Positions 10,441-20,748 of a stretch of DNA of 64,000 bases are shown piece after piece. Under the pieces are notes generated by a model, which ran no database searches, was not told the DNA's origin, and saw only the letters and a list, made by a program, of their open reading frames with translations. The stretch lies in assembly GCF_020497125.1 (NCBI RefSeq), contig NC_059075.1:28370003-28434002 (forward strand). The letters are read 5' to 3'. This DNA is from Mauremys mutica. Taxonomy: Eukaryota > Chordata > Testudines > Geoemydidae. How positions within the stretch are numbered: position 1 is the stretch's first letter; each line of letters starts with the position of its first letter. A program made the translations under genes and the position numbers.

Positions 10441-13345
10441 ACACTAGATAAATAATTGTGCTGTAACCTATGTAGCTGTCCATTTTCTATATCTATAGAA
10501 ATTCAGTCAGCTTTCTCAAAATGTAGCAACCCTCACTACTCGGACAGGTTTTTTACACAGCTGGTTTTAAATCTTAATGACTACAAAGGCTTCTTCATTA
10601 AAATATGCAAATTTAAAAAAATCCTTCCTTATGAAACCTACCTTTTTTAGCTCCATTTATTATGAAATGAAGGTAGCTTGCAAAAATCGCAATCACAAGG
10701 CGCAATGATAAAGAGAATGCCCTGGCACTACAGTTTGAATCTATTTTTGGTACATAGAAAGTGCAGTCATAATCACCTAGAATAGGTTCAGTATAAATGA
10801 GGTGTCACTGCAGAATATCAGCTGTAACAACCCAGGGCATTTTCAACCTGGGCTGGGGGTCTACTTTGGTGCCTTAGCCATTCATCTGAACTTTAACATA
10901 GAACATGTAATCAGTAATGGGTAATGCTGACAGACATTTGGGCGTGTGCCACTATCACTCATCAAATCTAAACACACCTCTGGTTCCACAACACATCTTA
11001 TACTATCAGTTCAGATCATCTGCAGTTACAGCATATTTCACATTTCTAGTCACACTGTTTCCCCCCACCCCATGAAGCCACATTTAAACTGCACTGATTC
11101 AATACAAGCAGCTACATTTTTAGCACCGTGCACACGGTGTGAACCATTATTTAAAGAGCCAAATGGGTTCTTACCCTACTTGCCCAATTTGTGTTGCACA
11201 TTCAGATTATAACCAATCTGTGGACAGGGAAGTTTCCCATTGATGCTAATGCAAGTCAGGTTGCTAACTCTCCCCCATAACTCACGGAAGATTCAGCCCA
11301 AGACACCTTGTCAGTTATTCTGCACTGAAAACATATTAAAAATTCACTTAATCTGCATGTGATTATTGCTACACCAGATTTATTATAGATATTAAGCCTG
11401 TAACTCCAAATTAAAAAACAAAAGCAAACCAACCATGAACTCAAAAAAAGTCTTTAAATAAAATCTTGTCAAATAAAAACTTCAAACTCAGGTTAATCTG
11501 CTGAGATGCAGCGTTTCTCCACTGAGGTTGTGGCTGGTGTGCATTACAGTTGGCTCTGTACCTTGACCAGAGTGTCCGTCCAACCTGGCATGACTGAACT
11601 TTATTTTCATTTGTAGCTACAAGTATTGTAAGATCAACATTCATTTTTCCATTAGGAAAAGAAAATCTCTGTGAGGAGCCATGAAGTTAAGAATTCTAAC
11701 TAAAAATGTTTTCCCTTCAAACTGTTCAAGTGGTTAATCCCCAGCCCATGTTGTTTCTGTTAAACTATTCAGCTGCACTGGAATCCCCCTGCTTTGCTTG
11801 GTTATTTTGTCTGCAGGTTGTATCAGGGTGAGCTTGATTGTGCAGTTTTCACAGGCCCATAGTCAGAGTGTGCTGCATGCAACAAGGACTGCACATTGAT
11901 CAGCAATCCTGAGTAGCTGATTGTAAATAAACAACGCAACTGTACCAACTACCTTAATGTAGGTTCCCTCCCAGAAAGAAGCCTGAGGGACAATAACAAA
12001 TTCAAGTGGAGATTATGGGTAAAATTCTGAAGTACTTAAGTGATTTAGGTGCCTAAATATCATTGAATTTTAATGGGATTTGGACACTTTAAAAACCTTT
12101 ACTCTGAGGTTGACATCCTGGACTGTCCTCTGAATTGTCCTGTCCCAAGGGTCAGAGGGCAGAGCAAACCCTCTGGCATTCACAGGAGGTTTGGGCCTCT
12201 GAACCCATAGATGTCACATGGTCTTCAGGGAAATCCTATACATCTCTGAAGCAGACAATCTCTGATTCATGGCTCTCTCAGTAGGAGCCATTCTGTGCCC
12301 GCACAGTTACATCCAAACCCTGCCCTCTCAATTGGGCATTCAGTCTGCAAAGAGGTTCATTACATAAGGTAACACTCCCTGTGACATGCAGAATGGGGAC
12401 AGTGATACTGCAGAAAGTGGCTTTGCCCTCTCCCGGTCTGCACAGGCCTCTGAAGGGCTTCTGTGTGATAGGTAGAACTGCAGGAGCTGGGGAATTACCC
12501 TCAAGCCCTGCTGTTCCTCTTCCATCATGCTTACCAGTAGGTACTCTCCTCCATGCAGGAAAGTGGTGGGATGATAGGGGGCTGTGCACTTACCTGTGTG
12601 AACACTATATAGGTACAAGTACAGAGTCATAAAACAAAATAATGCAAAATCGGTATCAATCAAAAGCCTTTTCTTCCCAGAATGGGAGACAATCCGGCAC
12701 AGAGTCAGGTGGTTTCCCAAGAGGCCAGAGACACTAACAGTCAATCAGGGAAAACACCAAATCACAAGTCAAAGAATTATGTACTGTGGTGATTGGTTCC
12801 CTAGAACTACTACAACAGACAGATGTATGTATGGAACATCTAGTGGCCTGAAGAGATCAAACCCATCATGTGACCAGAGAGCACTGAAGGAATTACAGTG
12901 CTTTGGTTAAACACTGAGCAGTTACCCTTGGCACTTCCTGAACACATGCATACATAAATAAACCAGCATTCAACCACAACTGCACTCACACTCAACTGAA
13001 AAAAAAATCCCCACGGCACACAAGATTAAAGCCAAACCAAACGGACCTTTGAGTTTAGTTGTTTTTTTTTAAACTTTATGTCTCCACTTTTTTTTTATTG
13101 TTTTAGGAATTGGTTTCTTTAGTTTATCCCATAGCCCTCACTCATTGAGCTACCCTAAAGTATTTAGCAGAATAAACATATAAACCCAAATTAATCCTTG
13201 GTGTAACTTCATTGAATTTGGCTTGTTTTCCTTTTTGTTCCTCAGCCAGAGGAGCTGGAGGGTGTGGTGAGCATACAGTCATGCAAAGAATGTGTGTCTG
13301 TGTAAAGTGATCCCAATTAAATGTGATATTTTTAACAATAATAAA
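10441..13345. other. Mostly unique AT-rich DNA; one unassigned GC-richer block
   Basis: 12020-12090 carries half of a short palindromic repeat (gatttaggtgcctaaat). 12280-12745 is less AT-rich and gives overlapping open frames of about 100-134 codons on the minus strand (none with a recognisable motif); it could be a decayed LTR or other repeat. Poly-T and poly-A tracts occur near 13058 and 13088. Confidence 0.45.
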
Positions 13346-13349
13346 ATGT

Positions 13350-13495
13350 CTTGTGTTGAAGGCACTGGACTGGGGTTCAAGAGATGAGGGTTCATTTCCT
13401 GACTCTGGCACAGACTCCCTGTGTGACCCTGGGCACATCACTTTGTACCTCAGTTCTCATCTGTAAAATGGGGGTAATAATACTGCTTTTCTCCC
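13350..13495 (+). repeat. MIR-type SINE fragment, forward
   Basis: The series gcactggactggggttcaag, ttcctgactctggcacaga, ctgtgtgaccctgggcac and ctcatctgtaaaatggggg follows the canonical MIR core order. Confidence 0.75.
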
Positions 13496-14099
13496 ATCCT
13501 TTGTCTGTCTTATCTACTTAGAATATAATACCGTATTGTCCCGAGTATAGGCCGCACTTTCCCCCCCTAATGTAAGTCTTTAAACTAGGGGTGCAGCCTA
13601 CAATCAGGATGTTGCAAAAAACGAGGGGGGGTTGCCAGAGCGGCAAAGCAGGGAAAAAAAAAAAACCACAGCGCGGCTAGAGCGGGGGAGGGGGGACGAC
13701 AAAAAACGGCGCGGCTAAAAGGGCATTTAAATTTAACAAGCGCTCCCTGCTGCGGCCCCAGCTCACCTCAGCTCTGCCTCCATCTCCTGCCATGAATGCT
13801 CCTCCCTGCTTCTCCTCCCGCCCTGCTTCCCGCGAATCAGCTGTTCGCGCGGGAAGCCTGGGAGGGCTGAGAAGCAAGCAGGCTTCCCACTCAGGCCCAG
13901 GAAGACAGAGCAGAGGTAGGGGTAGAGGGAACGAGGAGGGCCGTGCGCCCCGGCCAGTCCCCGGCCGCGGCCCTCCCCGGACCCGCGTTCCCAACCAGCC
14001 AGGTCTGGCCGCGACCCTCCCCGACCCTGACCACCTGGCCCCGCGTCCTGGGCCGCGACCCTCCCCGGCCACCCAGCTCCGGCCGTGACCCTCCCCGTC

Positions 14100-15331
14100 C
14101 CCGCGTCCCCGACCGCCCGGCCCCTGCCCCGCGTCCCCGGCAACCCGGCTCCGGCCGCGACCCTCCCCAGCCTCGCGTCCCCGACCCTCCCCGGCCCCGC
14201 AACCCTCCCCGGTCGCCCGGCCCCGACCGCCCGTCCCCGGCCGCGACCCTCTCTATCCCTGGTCACCCGGCCACAGCCCTCCCCGGCCCTGCGACCCCGG
14301 CCGCGACCCTCCCCGACCGCCTGGCCTCGCGTCCGCGACCGCCCGGCTCCGGCCGCGACCGGCCCTGCATCCCCGACCCTCCCCGGCCCCGCGACCCTCT
14401 CCGTCCCCGGCCACCCGGCCGTGACCCTCTCCGTCCCCGGCCACCCGGCCACGGCCTGCCCCGCGTCCCCGGCCGCTACCCTCCCCGACCGCGACCCTCC
14501 CCGGCCACCCGGCCACCCCCGGCCCCGCGTGCCCGACCACCCGGCTCCGGCCGCGACCGGCCCCGCATCCCCGGCACCGCGACCCTCCCCGGCCCCGCGG
14601 CCCCGGCTGCGACCCACCCTGTGTGGCTGGCCCCAGCCGGGACCCTCCCCGGCCCCGCGTCCCTGGCCACCCGGCCACGGCCCTCCCCCACCGCCCGGCC
14701 CCGCGTCCCCGACCGCCCGGCTCCGGCCGCGACCCTCCCCTGCCCCGCGTCCCCGGCAACCCGGCTCCGGCCGCGACCCTCCCCGGCCTCGCGTCCCCGA
14801 CCCTCCCCGGCCCCGCGACCCTCCCCGGTCGCCCGTCCCCGATCGCCCGTCCCCGGCCGCGACCCTCTCCATCCCTGGTCACCCGGCCATAGCCCTCCCC
14901 GGCCCTGCGACCCCGGCCGCGACCCTCCCCGACCGCCCGGCCTCGCGTCCGCGACCGCCCGGCTCCGGCCGCGACCGGCCCCGCATCCCCGACCCTCCCC
15001 GGCCCCGCGACCCTCTCCGTCCCCGGCCACCCGGCCGTGACCCTATCCGTCCCCGGCCACCCGGCCATGGCCCGCCCCGCGTCCCCGGCCACTACCCTCC
15101 CTGACTGCGACCCTCCCCGGCCACCCGGCCACCCCCGGCCCCGCGTGCCCGACCACCCGGCTCCGGCCGCGACCGGCCCCGTGTCCCCGGCACCGTGACC
15201 CTCCCCGGCCCCGCGTCCCCGGCTGCGACCCTCCCTGACTGCCCGGCCCCAGCCACGACCCTCCCCAGCCCCGCGTCCCCGGCCACCCGGCCACGGCCCT
15301 CCCCGACCACCCGGCCCCGCGTCCCCGACCT
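14100..15331. repeat. 616-bp tandem duplication within the GC-rich array
   Basis: Landmarks recur at a constant offset of 616 bp: gcgtccccggcaacc at 14131 and 14747, ggtcacccggcc at 14261 and 14877, ggcacc at 14573 and 15189. Each copy is itself made of short GACCCTCCCCGGCC-type and CACCCGGCTCCGGCC-type subunits. Because 616 is not a multiple of 3, the duplicate changes frame, which explains overlapping open frames in several registers. Confidence 0.8.
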
Positions 15332-16504
15332 CCCGGCTCCGGCCGCGACCCTCCCCGGCCCCGCGTCCCCGACTGCCTGGCCCCGGCCCCGCGTCCCCGA
15401 CCACCCGGCTCCGGCCGCGACCGGCCCCGCATCCCCAACCCTCCCCGGCCCCGCGTCCCCGGCCGCTACCCTCCCCGACCGCCCGGCCCCGGCCGTGACC
15501 CTCTCCGGCCACCCGGCCACGGCCTTTCCCGGCCCCGCGTCCCCGGCCGCGACCCTCCCCGACCGCCCGGCCCCGACCGCCCGGCTCCGGCTGCGACCCT
15601 CCCCGGCCACCCGGCCACCCCCGGCCCCGCGTCCCCGACCACCCAGCCACCCCGGCCCTGCGGCCCCGACCACCCGGCCCCGCGGCCCTCCCCAGCCGCT
15701 CGGCTCCGGCCGCGGCCCGGCTCCGGTAGTGGGGGTCCGGGCACAGCGGCGGCCGCGACCCCACCTACCCGGAAGCCTGGCTCCGGACACGGCCCTCCAG
15801 CCCGGCCTGGCCCCGTGGCTCCAGCCGCCCGGCTCCTGCTGTTTTGCCACGCGGCCGCGCTCCAGCTCCGGCTGCGTGGCTCTGGCCGCGGCCCTCCCCG
15901 GCCCCGGCCGCGCAACTCCTGCCCCGGCCGTGCGACTCTTGCCCCGGCCCCGATCCCGGCCCCGGCCCCGCGTCCCCGGGCTCCCGGCTCCAGCCGCGTC
16001 CAGGCAGCGCGGTAAGGGGGCAGGGACGGGGTGTTGGAGAGAGGGCAGGGGAGTTCGGGGGTTGGGGGGTCAGAGGGCAGGGAACAGGGGGATTGAATAG
16101 GGGCAAGGGTCCTGGTGGGGCAGTCAGAAAGGATCAGGGGTTGGATGGGGTGGTGGGAGGCAGTCAGGGGCAAGGATTCCAGGGGCAGTCAGGGGACAGA
16201 GAGAAGGGGTGGTTGGATGGGGCAGGGGTCCTGGGGGGCCATCAGGAATGAGAGGAGGGGTTGGATGGGGCGGCGGGGGCAGTCAGGGTACAGGGAACGG
16301 GGGTGGATGGGGCAGGGGTCCCTGGGGTGGGGTGGGTGTCAAGGAACGCGGGGGGTTCGATGGGGCAGGAATCCCGGGGGGGGGCATGACTCCTCCTGGG
16401 GTGAGGAGGGAACCAGTTGTTATGATTTTGGCAGCTCATCACTGGGGGGGGGAGAGAGAAGGGGGGCGGCCAGCGCTTCAGCGGGGAGCTCACCCCATGG
16501 CCCC

Positions 16505-16581
16505 TTAAAGTTTGGTGCTATTTTTCTTTAAGTTAACAAAAGTTAAAAATTTATTTTTTTTAAAATAGCACCAAACTTTAA
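16505..16581. repeat. Perfect 20-bp inverted repeat near the transposon right end
   Basis: ttaaagtttggtgctatttt at 16505-16524 is exactly complementary to aaaatagcaccaaactttaa at 16562-16581, with a 37-nt AT-rich loop. It lies just inside the right terminal inverted repeat. Confidence 0.9.
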
Positions 16582-16630
16582 GGGTGCGGCTTATAATCAG
16601 GAGCGGCTTATACTCGGAACAATACGGTAT

Positions 16631-17178
16631 CTTTGGAGCAGGAACTGTCTCTAGCTGTGTCTTTAGAGAATGTCTATTAGAGCACAATTGTGATATCACT
16701 TGGGGTCTTGTGATACAAGATTGGGGAAGGTAGAGGGAGATATCTGAAAGAAGGAGATAAAGCTCCAAGTGAAAATAATAGCAAAATGTAGGTTGGGCCC
16801 AAACTGCAAATTCAAATCTGGACCTGATTTTAAGATGTTTGGCTCTAGGATTTTGGTACAGCCCACTGTTGGAATAAGAGTAGACAATGACTCCACTTCC
16901 AGGCATGACTCCACTTCCATACACCCTCAAGCATTTTAGGTGTTCAAATCCTGAGGGCTTGCTTTGGTTTGAACAAAATACAGGAGAAGTTCCAGTCTGA
17001 AGAACAGTGCGAAATTTGCTTCATCCAACCAAGCTCCCCAAATTTCCTTTCTAAAACAGGCAGCAGTAAAAGCTAGGGAGATTAACCTAAAAGCATTGTC
17101 ACACAATTGGTAGGAACATCCCTAGGGCTATATGGCAATACTGCATCCAGATAGTCAATATCTGTACCACCTCTTAAG
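16631..17178. other. No gene seen
   Basis: Unique-looking sequence between two DNA transposon relics; no recognised feature. Confidence 0.5.
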
Positions 17179-17180
17179 TA

Positions 17181-17461
17181 TGTCTACACTGCAGCTGAGA
17201 GTGCCTTTAAAAGCAGAGCACATTAGACATGAATTCACAAGACAACACAGGAGCGAGCCTCCTAGCCTGGGTAGATAGACTTGGGCTAGTTTGGCTTGAA
17301 CTAACATGTTAAAAATAGGAGTGTGGACGTTGTGGCTTGAGCAGCAGCTATCCACAGTCTGTGCCTGACCTGCCACATTCAGAGTGCTGTTTTCAGCATG
17401 CTACCTAGTGCAAGTCTGTCTACCTGGGCTGGAAGGTTCACTCTCTGCTGCAGTGTAGACA
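17181..17461. mobile_element. MITE with TA-flanked inverted termini
   Basis: TGTCTACACTGCAGC at 17181-17195 pairs perfectly with GCTGCAGTGTAGACA at 17447-17461. The partners extend with a mismatch into gagagtg. TA flanks both ends (17179-17180 and 17462-17463), which fits Tc1/mariner-type target choice. It is 281 bp and has no coding capacity. Confidence 0.8.
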
Positions 17462-17463
17462 TA

Positions 17464-18344
17464 GTGTTCTTGTCTGAGCATGGCACAAGGGCTTGCACTG
17501 AGATCACTTCTGAGAAGAGACCCAGGCCAGGGTCCAAGGTGGAAGTCCGGTCCGAGATTTAGCAGGTTCCTGTAGGAAGTAACAGATGTAGGTTCTCGTC
17601 TGCTCTCTTACAACCTACACTCAGGGCCTCCACACCTCTGAGTTACCCATGACCTTCCCAACCCATCTGCCTCCCCTGCTCGTTTGGGTGGTTCTTTGGG
17701 TTCTGATGAGTGTCCTACATGGACTGAGAAGTCAAGAGGAGCTGACATGCAATTTTCCAAACATGGAGCAGGAGAGAGCCATTAGGGAATTCAGCTTCTG
17801 CCACAAACCACTGGCACCAGCATCAGACAGGCCTACAGATGGGGGACTGCGGTGACACTCTGGCTGGCAGACTAAGTATGGCACATTCTGTAGTTGCCTA
17901 GGTGGCATAAGTCTGTTGTATTCAGGCAGCAGCACTGTTGAGTCATTTGAGTTATACAAATGAAGTAACGTTGCTGCCATAGGAATCCCCTTTAAAAATA
18001 TAATAGAACATTTATTTTACTACTGAGTATTACCAGGCCTAAAGCAACCACGGCTCTCATGTTAAAACCTCTTCTAAGTCAAATAAGAAGGCAATAGTTG
18101 CAAATCCCAGCAGCAGGAAAAGTTAATGCTGCTATTACAGAAAGCAGCACCAACAGCTTCCATGATGTTCAGAGTCTGACACTGGAAACAAAGTTTACTT
18201 TATAATGAAACAGCTATGGATAATTCTCCTTCACCTTGACAATGGGCCATATAATGGGCATTACTGTGATTTCATTGCTCTTTAACATGACTAACTAGCT
18301 GTACCCTGAATCAAAACCCTGGATCCAAGCACACCCAAACATTT
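17464..18344. other. No supported gene
   Basis: A 68-codon open frame at 17649-17855 (+) starts with a hydrophobic, signal-peptide-like segment, but no partner exon or known domain is visible. The rest is unique AT-rich sequence. Confidence 0.45.

Positions 18345-18405
<61 letters not shown>
18345..18405. repeat. Compound microsatellite (TG)n(GA)n
   Basis: About ten TG units (18345-18364) pass directly into about 21 GA units (to 18405). The purine/pyrimidine mirror symmetry of the GA part can form H-DNA. Confidence 0.95.
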
Positions 18406-18409
<4 letters not shown>

Positions 18410-18865
18410 TGCCTTTCTCTTGAGCGTGATGACCAGTTTTCATGTAAATGGGGTTTGTATTCTTTAGTGGTAAACAACACAATATTTTAGCTCCACAATT
18501 TCTATAAGTAGGTTTATTTTGGTGGAAGCAGTATTGTTGGTTGTCTTTCAGAGTGGTGTGTTACATAATGTGGTTGCTAAAGATTGTGTATCAGCTTCAA
18601 TTTGTAATAATCTATTAATTTAATAAGCATTGAAAGTATGTGACTGGACATACTTGGCCTTTGTGGCTCCCTACAGGGTGCCCTGAGGTCCTACTATGCC
18701 CTGTGCTGGAAAGCAGCGAAATGACAGGCAAGGAACAGCAAAGGTGGTTCCTCCAGGCTGCCTATAGAGGCCTCATGGAAGCAGCCAATCAGAGCCAAGT
18801 AGGCTCAAATAAAAGTTGGTAAGCTGCCAGGCCTTACCAGCTCAGTTCTTGGCAGGGACCAGAGT

Positions 18866-19345
18866 AGGGTTGCCAGGTGTCTAGTTTTCAACTGGAACGC
18901 CTGGTCGAAAAAGAACCCTGGTGGCTGCGGTCGGCACCGCCAGTCGGACCATTAAAAGTCTGGTTAGCGGTGCAGCAGGGGCGCCGGAGTTAAGGCAGCA
19001 ACTCCTGGAAGCAGCCGCTAGGTCCCTGCAGTTCCTAGGCACTGGGGCAGCCAAGAAGGCTGCGTATGCTGCACCTGCCCCTAGTGCCAGCTCGCAGCTC
19101 CCATTGTCCAGGAACCGTGACCAATGGGAGCTGTGGCATCTGTGGTTGCAAGGACAGCGTGCAGAGCCTCCCTGGCTGCCCATGCTCCTAGGGGCTACAG
19201 GGCCCTCACGGCCACTTCCTGGGAGCCGTGGAAAACACAGCTGGGACCCTGCACCCCAATCCCCTGCCCCAGCCCTGAACTCCCTCCTGCACCCCAAACC
19301 CTTCATCCCTGCCCCCCCAGAGCCCACACCCGCAGCCAGTGACAA
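18866..19345 (+). mobile_element. GC-rich non-autonomous repeat, 3' end lost
   Basis: It opens agggttgccaggtgtctag and includes inverted blocks cagctcccattgtccagg and gaccaatgggagctgtgg (19098-19133), a C-rich tail (ccctgccccagccctgaac) and a CACCCCAA-rich end. From general knowledge this resembles a turtle transposon family beginning gggtgccaggtgtcc. A matching right terminus was not found. Open frames of 154 and 174 codons on opposite strands here are not supported as genes. Confidence 0.5.
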
Positions 19346-19985
19346 TGCTAGAGACTCCTATGCTCCCCTGCCAGTGTGCCTCAAACCTGAGCTAGCAGAA
19401 CCACCTCAAGGGTTTGAGCGGATAGTCGTTAGTTGTGAGTTGTGATGCTGGTTTTTGTGATTTGAAGAGTTGCAATGAGGGGGGCGAGGGGGAAAGTGTT
19501 GAATGGATTTCTCTTTGGATCCCCCCCTATGTATATAGAGCAGAAAGAGGGTGTTTCCCAGTCTTCTTATTTGAAACTGGCTTGCTCATGTGCATTTGCC
19601 AAATCCCCATGCACATAGCAGTTATCATTCATGAATAGTGCTAATTACTGCTTAGACAATTCAGCAGACTGGTTATATGGATGATCTGCAGCAAGAAGCA
19701 GACACACAGGCAAAAACAAAATTCCACCTAACCTGGACTTGATGTCCCTGTTTGTTTGTTTTCCGATTGAAAGCAATGTCTCTTAATACCTAGTGCCTAA
19801 CAGACAACAGGAGAAAGAACTCAGAACATCTCTCCACTCCTCTGAAAGTTCTGCATTGGACTTTAGGAGCAAAATTCTGCCCTTCCTTACACCTGTGCAA
19901 TCTCTGATTTCCATGTGGCTGTACAGGTACAACACAGGACAGAATGTTGTCTCAAGTCTTTAAATGTTCTCCTTTCAACCCATGA
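19346..19985. other. No gene seen
   Basis: Unique-looking sequence between the GC-rich repeat and the CR1 copy. Confidence 0.5.
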
Positions 19986-19989
19986 TGTG

Positions 19990-20748
19990 ATTCTTGGCTA
20001 TGAGAGAAGCCATAATGCAAAGTACTGCACTTAGCCAGGAAAAGTCAAATGCACAAATACAAAATGGGGAATAACTGGCTAGGCAGTAGTACTGCGGAAA
20101 AGGATCTCGGGGCTATGTGGATCACGTATTGAGTGAGTCAGCAGTGTGATGCAGCTGCAAAAAAGCTAATATCACTCTGGGGTGTATTAAAAGGAATGTT
20201 GTATGTAAGGCTCGGAAGGTAATTATCCCACTCGGCACTGGTGTGGCCTCAGCTGGAGTACTGAGTCCAGTTCTGGGCGCCACACTTTAAGAAAGATGTG
20301 GACAAATTGGAGAGAGTCCAGAGGAGAGCAACAAAAATGAGAAAAGCTTTAGAAAACTGGAGGAAAGGTTAACAAAGAGTATGAGGAAAAGAAGAGTGAG
20401 AGGGGGATCTGATAAGTCTACAAATATGTTGAGGACTGTCATAAAGAGGACGGTGATCAGTTGTTCTCCACATCCACTGAAAGTAGGACAAGAAGTAATG
20501 GGCTCAATCTGCAGAAAAGGAGAGTTAAGTTAGATATCAGGAAAAACTTTCTAACTATAAGGATAGTTTTAAGTACTGGAAGAGGCTTTCAAGGGAGGTG
20601 GTGGAATCCTGTCATTGGAGGTTTTTAAGAACAGGTTAGACAAACACCTGTCAAGGATGGTCTAGGTATACTTGATCCTGCTTCAGCACAAGGGAATGAT
20701 CTACTCTAGATGAATTCCCTTCTAGTCCTACATTTCTATGATTCTATA
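19990..20748 (+). mobile_element. CR1 LINE 3' fragment, forward
   Basis: It contains the end of the reverse-transcriptase region and the 3' UTR. Landmarks are ggcctcagctggagtactga, gtccagttctgggcgccaca, tggacaaattggagagagtc and cagaggagagcaacaaaaat, ending ttctatgattctata. Multiple indels break the frame. 5'-truncated. Confidence 0.88.

Larger units (their letters stand above)
13528..16630. mobile_element. 3.1-kb non-autonomous DNA transposon with GC-rich array interior
   Basis: The 28-bp terminal inverted repeats begin ATACCGTATTG and read on to ccgagtata..gccgc (13528-13555). The right copy at 16603-16630 is its inverted match with two mismatches. A TA dinucleotide abuts both cores (TA-CCGTATTG and CAATACGG-TA), compatible with a TA target duplication. 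Both ends also carry a direct sub-terminal motif (ggtgcagcctacaatcagg and ggtgcggcttataatcagg). About 13.92-16.0 kb is C-rich tandem repeat and 16.02-16.48 kb is G-rich. No transposase is visible. The open frames of 250-500 codons inside are repeat artefacts. Confidence 0.8.

Noticed and set aside
12278..12744. 103- and 134-codon minus-strand frames as a gene
   Set aside because: The two frames overlap each other out of register, there are no splice or domain signals, and the composition resembles decayed repeat sequence.
13677..16173. Several open frames of 100-503 codons on both strands, Pro/Arg-rich or Gly/Arg-rich
   Set aside because: They all lie in the GC-rich tandem array of the 13528-16630 transposon, occur in multiple frames and mirror each other on opposite strands. 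No domain is visible.
17649..17855. Secreted small protein with a hydrophobic N-terminus
   Set aside because: The hydrophobic start is suggestive, but there is no supporting exon, no recognisable mature domain, and AT/GC-mixed vertebrate DNA yields such frames often.
18881..19445. Opposed 154- and 174-codon frames
   Set aside because: Both fall in a GC-rich non-autonomous repeat with inverted internal blocks; neither matches a known family.
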